Source: Bradyrhizobium guangdongense (lineage in GTDB: Bacteria; Pseudomonadota; Alphaproteobacteria; Rhizobiales; Xanthobacteraceae). Taken from it: a stretch of DNA of 64,000 nt. This document shows, in pieces, positions 1 through 8,527 of the stretch. The notes below the pieces were generated by a model. That model had not been told where the DNA came from and searched no databases. It was given only the letters and a program-made list of their open reading frames with translations. The stretch lies in assembly GCF_004114975.1 (NCBI RefSeq), contig NZ_CP030051.1, forward strand, positions 6,634,001-6,698,000, written 5' to 3'. The translations under genes and the position numbers were made by a program. The first letter of the stretch is position 1. Every line of letters starts with the position of its first letter.

Positions 1-985
1 CGACGTCCTCGGCGATGGCGTTGACCGCCTTCGGATTGGTGACGATGCCCATGTGGTTGATGCCCTCGATCAGCTTGACGTCGATATCAGGTTTGATCGC
101 CTGCACCGCCGCGGCATAGTTTTCGGAGATCATCATCTCGTCGTCGGTGCCGCCGAAGATGGTGATCGGGCGCGTCGTGGCCGCGAAATCGAGGCGATAG
201 CCGCGCGTCGCGAAGTTGCGCATCAGACGGTCGGAATAAACCGGCGTCAGGATCGCTTCCGAATTCACGGGAACGGCGAAGGCGAGCGCCGGAAGCTGCG
301 CGCAGCAATCGATGCCGAGCTTGCGCAGCGCCGCGAGGCCGATGAAGCGCGGGACATCGGCATTGGCCCAGCCGCCGGAATGCGGCCGGTTGGTCGGCGC
401 GTCATAGCCGAGATAGGGCGCGAGCAGCACGGTGCGCACGAACAGGTCCTGCACGATCGGCGTCGCGGCGACGCGCAGCGAGAAGCCGGCGCCGGCGGAA
501 TGGCCGATCAGGGTCAGCGGCAGGTCCGGCGCGCTCTTGCGGACATGGGCGACGAAGTCGACCAGATCGTCCTCGAGCTGGCCGACATAACCGATGTCGC
601 CGCGGGTGCCGGAGGCGCCATGGCCGCGCATGTCGAGCGCCCAGGTCTCGACGCCGTGCGCCGCCAGCTCCGCGGTCAGGACGAAATTGATGGTCCCGCT
701 CGAGCCGGACGAGCCATGGATGAAGATGGCGCCGCGGCCGGTGGCGGGTCCCTTCGGCTGATAATGGCGGTAGCCGAGCCAGGTGCCGTCACGGGCCTGG
801 AACTGCTCGAGCGCCACCTGGCGCGTGAAGTCGATGCCCTTGACGGAGTCGGAGACCGAACGCAGCTCCGGCGGCCGCTGCAGCGGCGTCGCGATCAGGG
901 CGGTCAGGGCAAGGGCGAGCGCGCCCACCGCGCACAGACCCCATTTCAACAGGCTCAGCGTACCTCGCAGCAACTGGATCGCCAT
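1..985 (-). CDS. alpha/beta hydrolase (lipase-like), 3' end outside window
   Basis: The frame is open from an ATG at 985 to the window edge, so about 328 residues are visible and the C-terminus is missing. The start is preceded by GAGGAG at good spacing. The N-terminus is a single hydrophobic segment (about residues 5-32), which suggests a membrane anchor or uncleaved signal. The fold is a serine hydrolase: DMRGHGASG (about 118-126), nucleophile elbow GHSAG (Ser163), an acidic residue in FGGTDDEM (about 280) and a histidine in GINHMG near residue 309, so the triad looks complete. Monoglyceride-lipase-like proteins share this layout, but the substrate cannot be read from sequence. It is transcribed away from xseA, behind a strong promoter carrying dyads. 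Confidence 0.8.
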   Translation of the reverse strand, partial: MAIQLLRGTLSLLKWGLCAVGALALALTALIATPLQRPPELRSVSDSVKGIDFTRQVALEQFQARDGTWLGYRHYQPKGPATGRGAIFIHGSSGSSGTINFVLTAELAAHGVETWALDMRGHGASGTRGDIGYVGQLEDDLVDFVAHVRKSAPDLPLTLIGHSAGAGFSLRVAATPIVQDLFVRTVLLAPYLGYDAPTNRPHSGGWANADVPRFIGLAALRKLGIDCCAQLPALAFAVPVNSEAILTPVYSDRLMRNFATRGYRLDFAATTRPITIFGGTDDEMMISENYAAAVQAIKPDIDVKLIEGINHMGIVTNPKAVNAIAEDV

Positions 986-1009
986 GACGCAAACTCCTCG
1001 GGATGTACA

Positions 1010-1051
1010 CTCGATAGAGAACTCTATAGTACAGAGTACTCTTCCGGTCAA
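1010..1051 (-). promoter_or_regulatory. sigma70-like promoter with overlapping dyads, for the hydrolase at 985
   Basis: Read on the minus strand there is TTGACC (1051-1046), a 17-bp spacer, then TATAGA (1028-1023), placing transcription about 30 bp before the ATG at 985. The spacer and the -10 carry nested inverted repeats: GTACAGAGTAC (1029-1039), ACTCT-N7-AGAGT (1021-1037) and TAGAG-AA-CTCTA (1015-1026). A repressor bound here would cover the -10 element. Nature of the regulator (TetR or MarR type) is inference. Confidence 0.6.
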
Positions 1052-1105
1052 TCGGCTAGATGGCGCTCCCGGGCGAAAATCCTTAACGTCCCAGGCGACT
1101 CCAAC

Positions 1106-2737
1106 ATGCCGAATCGTTTGCCGATGCCGCCCGCGGAACCTCTTCACAACGCGCCTGAATTCACCGTCTCCGAGCTCTCGCAGTCCCTGAAGCGGACGGT
1201 GGAGGACACCTATGGGCATGTCCGGGTGCGCGGCGAGATCTCCGGCTTCCGCGGCGCCCATTCCTCCGGCCATTGCTATTTCGCGCTGAAGGACGAGAGC
1301 GCCAAGATCGAGGCGGTGATCTGGAAGGGCGTGCACGGCCGCATGCGCTTCAAGCCCCAGGAGGGGCTCGAGGTGATCGCGACCGGCAAGCTCACGACCT
1401 ATCCCGGCTCGTCGAAATACCAGATCGTGATCGAGGCGCTGGAGCCGGCCGGCATCGGCGCGCTGATGGCGCTGATGGAGGAGCGCAAGAAGAAGCTCGC
1501 CGCCGAGGGCCTGTTCGACGAGGCGCGCAAGCAGCTCCTGCCCTGGCTGCCCGAGGTGATCGGCGTCGTGACCTCGCCGACCGGCGCGGTGATCCGCGAC
1601 ATCCTGCATCGGCTCGAGGACCGCTTTCCCCGCCGCGTGCTGGTGTGGCCGGTGAAGGTGCAGGGCGAAGGCTCGGCCGAGCAGGTCGCGGCCGCGATCC
1701 GCGGCTTCAACGCGCTGCCGGAGGGCGGCAGGATTCCGCGGCCGGACGTCTTGATCGTCGCGCGCGGCGGCGGCTCGCTGGAGGATCTCTGGTCGTTCAA
1801 CGAGGAGATCGTGGTGCGGGCCGCGGCCGAGAGCATGATCCCGCTGATCTCGGCGGTGGGGCACGAGACCGACATCACGCTGATCGATTTCGTCGCCGAC
1901 AAGCGCGCGCCGACGCCGACCGCGGCGGCCGAAATGGCGGTGCCGGTGCGCAGCGATCTGTTCGTCGAGGTCGCCGACCTCGCGCGGCGCACGCGCGCCT
2001 GCTGGCAGCGCGGCCATGAAAACCGCCGCAACGAACTTCGCGCCGCGGCGCGTGCGCTGCCTGCCGCCGGCGATCTGCTCGCGATCCCCCGGCAGCGGCT
2101 GGATTCGGCAGGCAGCGCCCTGCCCCGCGGGCTCAAGGCGAGCACGCATGCGCATTTCCGCAGGTTTACGGCCGCGAGCGCCAAGCTGACGCTGCGGGTG
2201 CTGCACGGCCAGATCGCGCAGGCCGATCATCGGCTCACCGTATCAGGCGAACGGCTCGGCCTCTCCGCGCGGTCGCTGCTGCGGCGACGGCGCGATCGCT
2301 TCGCTGGATTGGAAGTTCGCTTGCGCGCCTCGAAGCTCTCCAACGCGCAGGCGCAGCGCAACGCGATTCTCCGCCAGCGCGAGCGAACCCATCGCCTCGC
2401 CGAGCGCGCCGGCCGCGCGCTGCTCACGCTGCTGCAGCGGCTGGATGCCCGCGTCGAGAACAGCGGCAAGCTGCTCTCCGCGCTGTCCTATCGCGGCGTG
2501 CTCGCCCGCGGCTTCGCGCTGGTGCGCGACGAGGCCGGGCACCCCGTGCATTCGGCGGACGCGGTGGGGCCCGGAGCACGTGTCGAGATCGAGTTCGCGG
2601 ATGGACGCGTCGGCGCGACCACGGATGCGGATCGGCCGGCGCCTGTCGCCAAGCGCGCGCCGAAGGCTGCGCCGCAGGAGACGAAGCCCGCGCCGAAGCG
2701 CGTGGCCAAGCCGGTGGATCAGGGCAGCTTGTTCTGA
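1106..2737 (+). CDS. xseA: exodeoxyribonuclease VII large subunit
   Basis: Large subunit of exonuclease VII, which with several copies of XseB degrades single-stranded DNA to oligonucleotides in the cytoplasm during repair. The frame is open from position 53, but family similarity begins at the ATG at 1106, giving 543 residues. Visible parts are an N-terminal OB-fold (about residues 15-110), the catalytic region with [15 protein letters not shown] (about 218-232) and [20 protein letters not shown] (about 251-270), a long helical coiled-coil region (about 300-450), and the C-terminal RGFALVRDE. The tail after about residue 500 is an Ala/Pro/Lys-rich extension ending in QGSLF. No xseB is seen nearby. 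Confidence 0.95.
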   Translation: MPNRLPMPPAEPLHNAPEFTVSELSQSLKRTVEDTYGHVRVRGEISGFRGAHSSGHCYFALKDESAKIEAVIWKGVHGRMRFKPQEGLEVIATGKLTTYPGSSKYQIVIEALEPAGIGALMALMEERKKKLAAEGLFDEARKQLLPWLPEVIGVVTSPTGAVIRDILHRLEDRFPRRVLVWPVKVQGEGSAEQVAAAIRGFNALPEGGRIPRPDVLIVARGGGSLEDLWSFNEEIVVRAAAESMIPLISAVGHETDITLIDFVADKRAPTPTAAAEMAVPVRSDLFVEVADLARRTRACWQRGHENRRNELRAAARALPAAGDLLAIPRQRLDSAGSALPRGLKASTHAHFRRFTAASAKLTLRVLHGQIAQADHRLTVSGERLGLSARSLLRRRRDRFAGLEVRLRASKLSNAQAQRNAILRQRERTHRLAERAGRALLTLLQRLDARVENSGKLLSALSYRGVLARGFALVRDEAGHPVHSADAVGPGARVEIEFADGRVGATTDADRPAPVAKRAPKAAPQETKPAPKRVAKPVDQGSLF

Positions 2738-2764
2738 GGTGCGACGGCGGCGCTCCGCTCTCGC

Positions 2765-2877
2765 TGTCATTCCCCGCGAAAGCGGCGCTAAGGCGGGGAA
2801 TCCAGTACGCCCCGGCCCATCGGTGAATCACAGCCGTCTCGGCGTACTGGATCGCCCGGTCAAGCCGGGCGATGACA
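2765..2877. repeat. dispersed intergenic inverted repeat (family 1)
   Basis: The element starts with TGTCAT and ends with ATGACA. Its interior has CCAGTACGCC matched by GGCGTACTGG, and a GC hairpin CGCCCGGTCAAGCCGGGCG. Such non-coding palindromic units are common between genes in Bradyrhizobium. It lies downstream of xseA and may fold in RNA. No ORF with protein character crosses it. Confidence 0.7.
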
Positions 2878-2920
2878 CCGAATGTGTGGAGACGGCGGGA
2901 AGGCAGCCACGTCCCACCCC

Positions 2921-3070
2921 CTACCGGCAGGACAAGCCCGCATCGATGGTGGTCCAGAAGCCGCAATGATCGGGTGCGCGCAGGGGCGAGCCGGCGTGGG
3001 CTTCGAACAGGAACACCGCGACGGTGAAGACGGCCAGTGCGGAGGAGAAGATGACGATGCGACTACGCAT
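2921..3070 (-). CDS. small exported or membrane protein, 49 aa
   Basis: A short reading frame from ATG at 3070 to TAG at 2921 encodes 49 residues. It has a basic start (MRSR), a hydrophobic core (about residues 5-22) and an AHA signal-peptidase-like site near residue 26. The remaining 23 residues contain DHCGFWTTIDAGLSC, with two cysteines 12 residues apart that could pair after export. I do not recognise a named family. Coding is supported by the orderly signal-peptide layout rather than by length. The neighbour at 3131-3961 reads the same way, so the two could be co-transcribed. Confidence 0.5.
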   Translation of the reverse strand: MRSRIVIFSSALAVFTVAVFLFEAHAGSPLRAPDHCGFWTTIDAGLSCR

Positions 3071-3130
3071 GAAGGATGCGTTTAGCCGACATCATGGTCG
3101 AACTAAGGCGCCCGCCTTCGCTTTATAGAG

Positions 3131-3961
3131 CTACCGCGCCAGCCACTCCGCGACTTCCTTCTGCGACTCCGCGCGCGCTTCCGAATCGGTGCCGAGATGG
3201 CCGTGCTCGGGCGAGGCGGCATCGGGGCTGCCGCCGGCGGCGTGCAGCGGCGTGTTGGCGCGGTCGAAATCGTGATAGGCGCCGGGATAGACCACGATGC
3301 GCGCGAGCGCACTGCGGCCGTGGGCGCCCTCGACCATCTGGCGGCAGGCCGGCGGCGAGGAGACGTCGTCATTGGCGCCGATCAGGAGCAGCGTCGGCAC
3401 GCGCGTGCTCCAGCCGAGACCGGCGGAGATCCGGCAATCCGGATAGAATGCGATCGCGGCGCGGTAATCCGGGCCGGCATCGCGCGCCGCGGCCTGCGGA
3501 CGCACCGCCCAAAGCAGAGCGCTGGCGCCGTTGGCCCAGCCGATCAGGCTGACGCGGTCGCGCTCCACCCAGTTCTGCTTCATCAGCCAGGCGCGCGAGG
3601 CCGCGATGTCGGTGACACGCTCGCGCCGCGCCTTGACGTGCATCTCCTTGACGCGGCATTGCGGCCCGAGCTCGCGCGAGCCGTAGCTGTCCGGCAGCAG
3701 GACGGCGTTCCCCGCCTTGAGCAGGCGCTCGGCCCAATCGCGATAGCGCGGCAGGACGGAATCGGACCGGCTGCCGAGGCCGCCGCAGCCATGCAGCGCG
3801 ATCACGGTCGGGAAGGGACCCGCCCCCTCCGGCTTGAACAGCTGCGCGTGCAAGACGCCCGAGGACAGCGGTATCTCCACCTGCGCAGGCGCAGGCGCCT
3901 GCGCGGCTTGCGCAGCCGAGATCAAAAGCGTCAGGAACAGGGAGGAAATGACGGGGCGCAT
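3131..3961 (-). CDS. dienelactone-hydrolase-family exported protein lacking the nucleophile
   Basis: 276 residues with an N-terminal signal peptide (about 1-19, ending AAQA). The fold matches the dienelactone hydrolase branch of alpha/beta hydrolases: the oxyanion segment ALHGCGG (about 55-61), DSYGSR (91-96), IGANDD (about 194-199) with the acid, and AYHDF with His230. At the nucleophile elbow the sequence reads GWANG (141-145), so Ala143 sits where Cys or Ser is required. The protein is therefore predicted catalytically impaired, or it works without the usual triad. I checked the codon (GCC) on the reverse strand. It faces the DUF2093 gene across a 167-bp gap. Confidence 0.85.
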   Translation of the reverse strand: MRPVISSLFLTLLISAAQAAQAPAPAQVEIPLSSGVLHAQLFKPEGAGPFPTVIALHGCGGLGSRSDSVLPRYRDWAERLLKAGNAVLLPDSYGSRELGPQCRVKEMHVKARRERVTDIAASRAWLMKQNWVERDRVSLIGWANGASALLWAVRPQAAARDAGPDYRAAIAFYPDCRISAGLGWSTRVPTLLLIGANDDVSSPPACRQMVEGAHGRSALARIVVYPGAYHDFDRANTPLHAAGGSPDAASPEHGHLGTDSEARAESQKEVAEWLAR

Positions 3962-4128
3962 CTGACTCTGTCGAAAGGGTGCCGCAGGGCTTCAAGCACT
4001 ATCATGCGTAAACGGTTGCAAAACATCACAAACCGGTGGGTTTGACGGGCGGACAAGCCTTCCTATCTATGGTACATCCACAGCAACACATCGTGCCCCT
4101 CGCGGGCCCTCCACGGAGACTTTCGACC

Positions 4129-4356
4129 TTGCTGAACAAGTTCGGCCCCTCGGGCCATGGCGAAGCGCAGGTGCAATATCTCGACGGCGATTTCCGCGTG
4201 ATCTCGCCGGGAACGTTCGTGCGCTGCGCCATCACCGACACGCGGATCCCGCTCGACGAGCTGAAATACTGGAGCGTGGATCTGCAGGAGGCCTACGCCA
4301 CGCCGGCGGCGGTGCTGCAGCGGCATTTTCCGAACGCGCCGAAGCCGCAGAGTTGA
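4129..4356 (+). CDS. DUF2093 family small protein
   Basis: A 75-residue cytoplasmic protein of unknown function. The conserved stretch runs from NKFGPSG through QYLDGDFRVISPG, TFVRCAITDTRIPLDEL and KYWSVDLQEAY, which fits the DUF2093 family in length and pattern. I chose the TTG at 4129 because GGAGA lies 9 bp upstream and conservation begins at LNKFG. An ATG at 4069 is in frame but would add 20 residues of poor character. The family is widespread in Rhizobiales. It converges with lpxK, 13 bp beyond its stop. Confidence 0.75.
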   Translation: MLNKFGPSGHGEAQVQYLDGDFRVISPGTFVRCAITDTRIPLDELKYWSVDLQEAYATPAAVLQRHFPNAPKPQS

Positions 4357-4369
4357 TGTTGCGGCGAGA

Positions 4370-5386
4370 TCAGCGCGTGCTGAAACGCCGCTCGCGGGCC
4401 TTGTAGAGCTGCTCGCTGATCAGCTGCTTGAGCCTCGCCGGATCGTCGAACTCGAGCTGGACGGCGAACGGCACGATGGCGTCAGGCGCGCCGTCGCTGC
4501 CGGAGAGGCGCGCGAGGTCCTTCTCCGTCGTCACCATCGTGAGCTGCTCGCGCTGCGCATCCGCGGCGAGCGCGGCGAGCTCGGCTGACGAAAACACGTG
4601 ATGGTCGGCGAAGGACCGCGTGCTGATCACCTCGATGCCGCAGGCACGAAGGGTGCGGAAGAAGCGTTCGGGATCGCCGATGCCGGCGAAGGCCAGCACG
4701 CGCTTGCCGAACAGTTGCGCGAGCGAGGCCGCATCCGGCTTTAGGCGCGCCCGCAGCACCGGCTTGCCACGCGCGGAGATCTCCGCCGCGACTTGGTCCG
4801 CGGCATGGCCGTCGCCGATCAGCACCAGCGCATCGGTGCGCGCGAGCTGCGGCTTAAGCGGCGCGCGCAGGGGACCGGCCGGAAACACCTTGCCATTGCC
4901 GAGGCCGCGTTCGCTGTCGATCACGATCAGCGAGGCATCCTTGAGCAGAAGCGGATTCTGGAAGCCGTCATCCATCAGGATCAATGTGGCGCCCTGCGAC
5001 TTTGCCAGCGCGACGCCGTCGATGCGATCGCGCGCCACCGCAACCTTGACATCGCGCGCCATCATCAGCGGCTCGTCGCCGACATCGGACGCGGTGTGAC
5101 GTTCGCGGTCGACCATGACCGGGCCGCGCAGGCGCCCGCCATAGCCGCGGCTGAGCACGATCGGGGTCTCGCCGAGCTCGCGCAGCAGCTTGGTCAGCGC
5201 CAGCACGGTCGGCGTCTTGCCGGCGCCGCCGACATGGTAATTGCCGACGCAGAGCACGGGGATGCCGGCGTCAAAGCCCTTGCGCGCCATGCGGCGCGCG
5301 GTGATGGCGCCATAGATCGCGCCCAGCGGACTGAGCAGGAGCGACGTCGGAGAGCGCGGCCGGTACCAGAAGGCCGGCTCACGCAT
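4370..5386 (-). CDS. lpxK: tetraacyldisaccharide 4'-kinase (lipid A 4'-kinase)
   Basis: 338 residues. LpxK phosphorylates the 4' position of the lipid A disaccharide at the inner face of the cytoplasmic membrane, using ATP. The family P-loop is clear: CVGNYHVGGAGKTPTVLAL begins near residue 45. It is followed by LSRGYGGRL (about 79), VGDEPLMMAR (about 102), LILMDDGFQNP (about 135) and the C-terminal FADHHVFS (about 260). The N-terminus REPAFWYRP is amphipathic, as expected for membrane contact. The start overlaps the waaA stop by 8 bp, so the two are translationally coupled. It is the last gene of the leftward lipid A operon. Confidence 0.95.
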   Translation of the reverse strand: MREPAFWYRPRSPTSLLLSPLGAIYGAITARRMARKGFDAGIPVLCVGNYHVGGAGKTPTVLALTKLLRELGETPIVLSRGYGGRLRGPVMVDRERHTASDVGDEPLMMARDVKVAVARDRIDGVALAKSQGATLILMDDGFQNPLLLKDASLIVIDSERGLGNGKVFPAGPLRAPLKPQLARTDALVLIGDGHAADQVAAEISARGKPVLRARLKPDAASLAQLFGKRVLAFAGIGDPERFFRTLRACGIEVISTRSFADHHVFSSAELAALAADAQREQLTMVTTEKDLARLSGSDGAPDAIVPFAVQLEFDDPARLKQLISEQLYKARERRFSTR

Positions 5387-6707
5387 TGGCGGCTCCCATC
5401 TCGATGCGAAGCTGCATCAGATACGGCTCGAGTGCCGCCATGGTGCGATCGAGCGCGCCGCCGAGCTCCTCGACCACGCCGGCGCCCGCGCGCTGCATCT
5501 TGTCGCGCACGACGGGATCGGCGAGCAGCAGACCGAGCTGCTTGACCAGCGTCTCCTGCGTGTCGGCCACGCGCGCCCCGCCGCTTTGATCGAGCGCCTG
5601 ATAGACGTCGGAGAAGTTGAAGACGTTCGGACCATGGACGATGGCGGCCCCTAGCTTGATCGCCTCGATCGGATTCTGGCCGCCATGGCGGATCAGCGAG
5701 CCGCCCATGAACACGATGGGCGAGAGACGGTAGAACAGGCCGAGCTCGCCCATCGTGTCGGCGATATAGATGTCGGTCGTCGCCGCCGGCAGCTCGTCGC
5801 GCGAGCGCAAGGCCGGCTTCAGGCCGGACGCCGTAATCATCCCTGCGATCGCGGAGCCGCGATCCGGATGCCGCGGCACGATCACGGTCAGAAGCTGCGG
5901 GAAGATGCCGACGAGGCTGCGATGCGCCGCGACCAGCATCTCGTCCTCGCCCGGATGGGTCGAGGCCGCGACGATGATCGGCCGTCCCCGCGTCATCGTC
6001 ATCAGCCGTTCGAGCTTGGCCGGATCGGCCGGCGGCGCCGGCACGTCGAGCTTGAGATTGCCCGTGGTGACGACATCGCGGCCGCCGAGCGTGGCGAAGC
6101 GTTCGGCGTCGGTCCTGGACTGCGCCAGACAAATGTCGAAGCGCGACAGCAGCGCCGAGATGGTGCCGTGCATCCGCCGCCAGCGCGGGAAGGAACGCGG
6201 CGACATCCGCCCGTTGATCAGCACCATCGGCACCCGGCGCGCCGCGCCCGCGAGAATCAGGTTCGGCCACAGATCGGATTCGATGAACAGCGCCAGCGAC
6301 GGCTTCCAGTGATCGAGGAAGCGCGCGACGTAGCGCGGGGAATCATACGGCACGTATTGATGGATGACGTCGGGCGGAAAGCGTTTTGCGACCACGGCCG
6401 CCGAGGTGACCGTGCCCGAGGTGAGCAGGATGCGCAAATTGAGTTCGCGCAGGCGCTCGATCAGCGCCGCGGCCGCCAGCACCTCGCCGACGCTGGCGCC
6501 GTGGATCCAGACCAGCGGGCCGTGCGGCCGCACGTCCTGGGACAGGCCCCGCCGCTCGCCGACGCGGGCGGGGTCTTCCTTGCCCTGCTTGAGCCGCCGC
6601 TTAATCAGCGCCGGCGCGAGCGGCACGAGGCCTTTGGCGAGGCGCCGGTACATCCGCAGCGTCATTGGCAGGGACTTCGGCAGCGAATTGGGCAGCGAGC
6701 TAGCCAT
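5379..6707 (-). CDS. waaA: 3-deoxy-D-manno-octulosonic acid (Kdo) transferase
   Basis: 442 residues, the usual WaaA length. It transfers Kdo from CMP-Kdo to the lipid A precursor at the cytoplasmic membrane. An N-terminal hydrophobic stretch is followed by the GT-B fold: WIHGASVGEVLAA (about 66-78) with the catalytic Glu, LINGRMSPRSF (about 163) and the C-terminal FMGGSLIRHGGQNPIEA (about 320). I start at the ATG at 6707, which overlaps the preceding stop by 8 bp (ATGGCTAG). A start 10 codons upstream lacks that coupling. Whether the enzyme is mono- or bifunctional cannot be told from sequence. lpxK follows directly. Confidence 0.94.
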   Translation of the reverse strand: MASSLPNSLPKSLPMTLRMYRRLAKGLVPLAPALIKRRLKQGKEDPARVGERRGLSQDVRPHGPLVWIHGASVGEVLAAAALIERLRELNLRILLTSGTVTSAAVVAKRFPPDVIHQYVPYDSPRYVARFLDHWKPSLALFIESDLWPNLILAGAARRVPMVLINGRMSPRSFPRWRRMHGTISALLSRFDICLAQSRTDAERFATLGGRDVVTTGNLKLDVPAPPADPAKLERLMTMTRGRPIIVAASTHPGEDEMLVAAHRSLVGIFPQLLTVIVPRHPDRGSAIAGMITASGLKPALRSRDELPAATTDIYIADTMGELGLFYRLSPIVFMGGSLIRHGGQNPIEAIKLGAAIVHGPNVFNFSDVYQALDQSGGARVADTQETLVKQLGLLLADPVVRDKMQRAGAGVVEELGGALDRTMAALEPYLMQLRIEMGAANA

Positions 6708-7413
6708 CGGCCGGCCCCGGACGTCCGAGCTGCGCATAGGCGCGGCGCGTGGCTTCGTTCAGCGTCTCTTCCAGCTCCAGCCGCAGCGTTTCCATCATGG
6801 CGGCATCGGCATCGGCGGGAACGTGGATTTCCTTGATGCCGACCAGGGCGCCCCGCCCGAACGGCAGGTTGATGGTGGTACGGTCCCAGTTCTTGAGCCT
6901 GATGAAGCGACTGGTCGCCATCGCGAAAGGCATGATCGGCCGCCCCGATTCCCGTGCCAGCATGATGATGCCGAGCCCGGCCACGCGCGCGCGCTTGGGG
7001 ACATCGGCGGTCAACGCGACATTACAACCGTCCTGGAGCGTACGCACCATCTCCTTGAAGGCGCCGACGCCACCTTTGCGGTGGAAAGCGCCGCCATGGT
7101 CACCGGAACCTCTGATGGTGCCGATGCCAAGCCGCTCCACTGCGATCGCGTTGAACTCGCCGTCGCGATGGCGCGAGATCAGGACCTTGGCGCGGTAGGA
7201 GTCCTTGTTCTTGATGAACGGCGTGAGGAAATGCTGGCCGTGCCAGAAGGCGAAGATGGCGGGGATCTGCGGCTCGACGCGTTCATAGACGTCGGGCGGA
7301 TCGAAGGTGAATTTGTTGGTCCGCCAGACCAGGCGCAGATATTCGGCCGCCAGAACCCCGACGGCACGCTGAAACCAGCTGCTTCGCAGCGTATTGCGAA
7401 GCAGTTTTTTCAA
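6700..7413 (-). CDS. DUF374 lysophospholipid/lipid A acyltransferase-like protein
   Basis: 237 residues of the DUF374 family. Members such as LpxJ of Helicobacter and Campylobacter are late lipid A acyltransferases. Visible family features are IFAFWHGQ (about 53-60) with the candidate catalytic histidine, ISRHRDGEF (about 79), GTIRGSGDHGGA (about 97) and LTADVPKRARVAGLGI (about 134). The start is TTG at 7413 inside a TTGA overlap with the DUF4170 stop, so it depends on coupling. Its place between DUF4170 and waaA argues for a role in lipid A acylation; the acyl donor and position are unknown. The alternative is a phospholipid acyltransferase. Confidence 0.85.
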   Translation of the reverse strand: MKKLLRNTLRSSWFQRAVGVLAAEYLRLVWRTNKFTFDPPDVYERVEPQIPAIFAFWHGQHFLTPFIKNKDSYRAKVLISRHRDGEFNAIAVERLGIGTIRGSGDHGGAFHRKGGVGAFKEMVRTLQDGCNVALTADVPKRARVAGLGIIMLARESGRPIMPFAMATSRFIRLKNWDRTTINLPFGRGALVGIKEIHVPADADAAMMETLRLELEETLNEATRRAYAQLGRPGPADG

Positions 7414-7652
7414 CGCGCCGGTTCTTGATTCGGGTCGAGCAGCCGGTGGAGATGGACGATGAAATAGCGCATCTGCGCATTGTCGACCGTGCTCTGCGCC
7501 TTGGCGCGCCAGGCGGCGTGCGCCGTCGCATAATTCGGGTACAGGCCGACGATCTCGACGTCGTCGAGATTCTTGAAGACGTTTTGCTCGAGATCGACGA
7601 GCTCGCCGCCGATCACGAGATGAAGCAGTTGCTGCGGGGCACTATCTGGCAT
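7410..7652 (-). CDS. DUF4170 family small protein
   Basis: 80 residues from the ATG at 7652, which has AGGAA upstream. The frame continues 19 codons further up but without family character. The conserved pattern HLVIGGELVDL, then VEIVGLYPNYATAHAAW and RYFIVHLHRLLDP, matches DUF4170, a small alphaproteobacterial family of unknown function usually found in this lipid A gene context. It carries no signal peptide or membrane segment. Its TGA overlaps the TTG start of the DUF374 gene, so the two are likely made together. Confidence 0.85.
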   Translation of the reverse strand: MPDSAPQQLLHLVIGGELVDLEQNVFKNLDDVEIVGLYPNYATAHAAWRAKAQSTVDNAQMRYFIVHLHRLLDPNQEPAR

Positions 7653-7714
7653 GAGTTCTGTTCCTAACGGGCTGCCCGGCAAAGCAGTGGTCGACAAGCA
7701 CGCCGACAAGCGCT

Positions 7715-8527
7715 TCAGGGCAAGGGACGGTTTCGAAAATGCGCGACAATGCTCGCATGACGATCGCGTCCCGCTGCCACCAGCACCCCGTGCGTCACTT
7801 CCCGACGATTATAAAGGATGGGATCTCCGGAGAGGTCGCTCATCCTACCATCCGCTTCCTGCACGATCAAATCGGCCGCCGCAAGGTCCCAATCATGGCT
7901 GTTGCCCCCCGCAAAGGCCGCATCCAGCCCGCCATGGGCGACCCGGCACAGGCGGAGCGCCAGCGAGCCGATTCGCGGATGCAGCTTGATCTCGCCCAGC
8001 GACGGCTTCAGCCGCTCGACCAGCGGCTTGGGGCCGGCAACGCGCGAGAAATCGAGCGCGGCTCCTTGCGTCGCCTGGACCGGGACGTCGTTGAGCAGCG
8101 TGCCCCGACCGCGGACGGCGAAGAAGAACTCGTTGGTGACAGGCGCGAACACCGCGGCAAGCACGGGCGAGCCATCCTCGACCAGCGCCACGCTGACGCA
8201 CCAATCGTCATGGCCACCGAGATAGTTGCGCGTGCCGTCGATGGGATCGACCACCCAGGTGAGCCGCCGCGACAACCGCGTGGAATCGTCGGCGCTCTCC
8301 TCCGACAGCCAGCCATAATCCGGCGTGGCACCGCGCAGGCGTGCCTCGAGGAGATCGTTGACGGCAATGTCGGCCTCGGAGACCGGCGAGGATGCGCCCT
8401 TGGTCCACTTCTTCAACTCGGTGCGGAACATCGACTGCGCCAATGCGCCCGCCTCCCGCACCGTGTCTTGCAGCAGCGCTGCGTCGCGCATCAGAACGTT
8501 TGCGTCGGAAAAGTCAGCGTCCGCCAA
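7715..8527 (-). CDS. inositol monophosphatase family protein (CysQ/SuhB-like)
   Basis: 270 residues of the Mg2+-dependent, Li+-sensitive phosphatase superfamily. Motifs are SSPVSEADIAVNDLL (about 46-60), WLSEES (about 73-78) with the metal-binding Glu, WVVDPIDGTRNYLGG (about 91-105) and SHDWDLAAADLIVQEA (about 209-224). Substrates in the family include inositol phosphates and 3'-phosphoadenosine 5'-phosphate; I cannot choose between them. The start is TTG at 8527 with GAGGG 8 bp upstream and a 14-bp overlap with pmbA. An ATG at 8491 would cut 12 residues and has weaker support. Gene order with pmbA and the lipid A genes is typical of Bradyrhizobiaceae. Confidence 0.9.
   Translation of the reverse strand: MADADFSDANVLMRDAALLQDTVREAGALAQSMFRTELKKWTKGASSPVSEADIAVNDLLEARLRGATPDYGWLSEESADDSTRLSRRLTWVVDPIDGTRNYLGGHDDWCVSVALVEDGSPVLAAVFAPVTNEFFFAVRGRGTLLNDVPVQATQGAALDFSRVAGPKPLVERLKPSLGEIKLHPRIGSLALRLCRVAHGGLDAAFAGGNSHDWDLAAADLIVQEADGRMSDLSGDPILYNRREVTHGVLVAAGRDRHASIVAHFRNRPLP

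Noticed and set aside
53..1105. Upstream extension of the xseA frame
   Set aside because: Lies opposite the alpha/beta hydrolase gene, whose catalytic motifs and promoter are clear. XseA similarity begins only at 1106.
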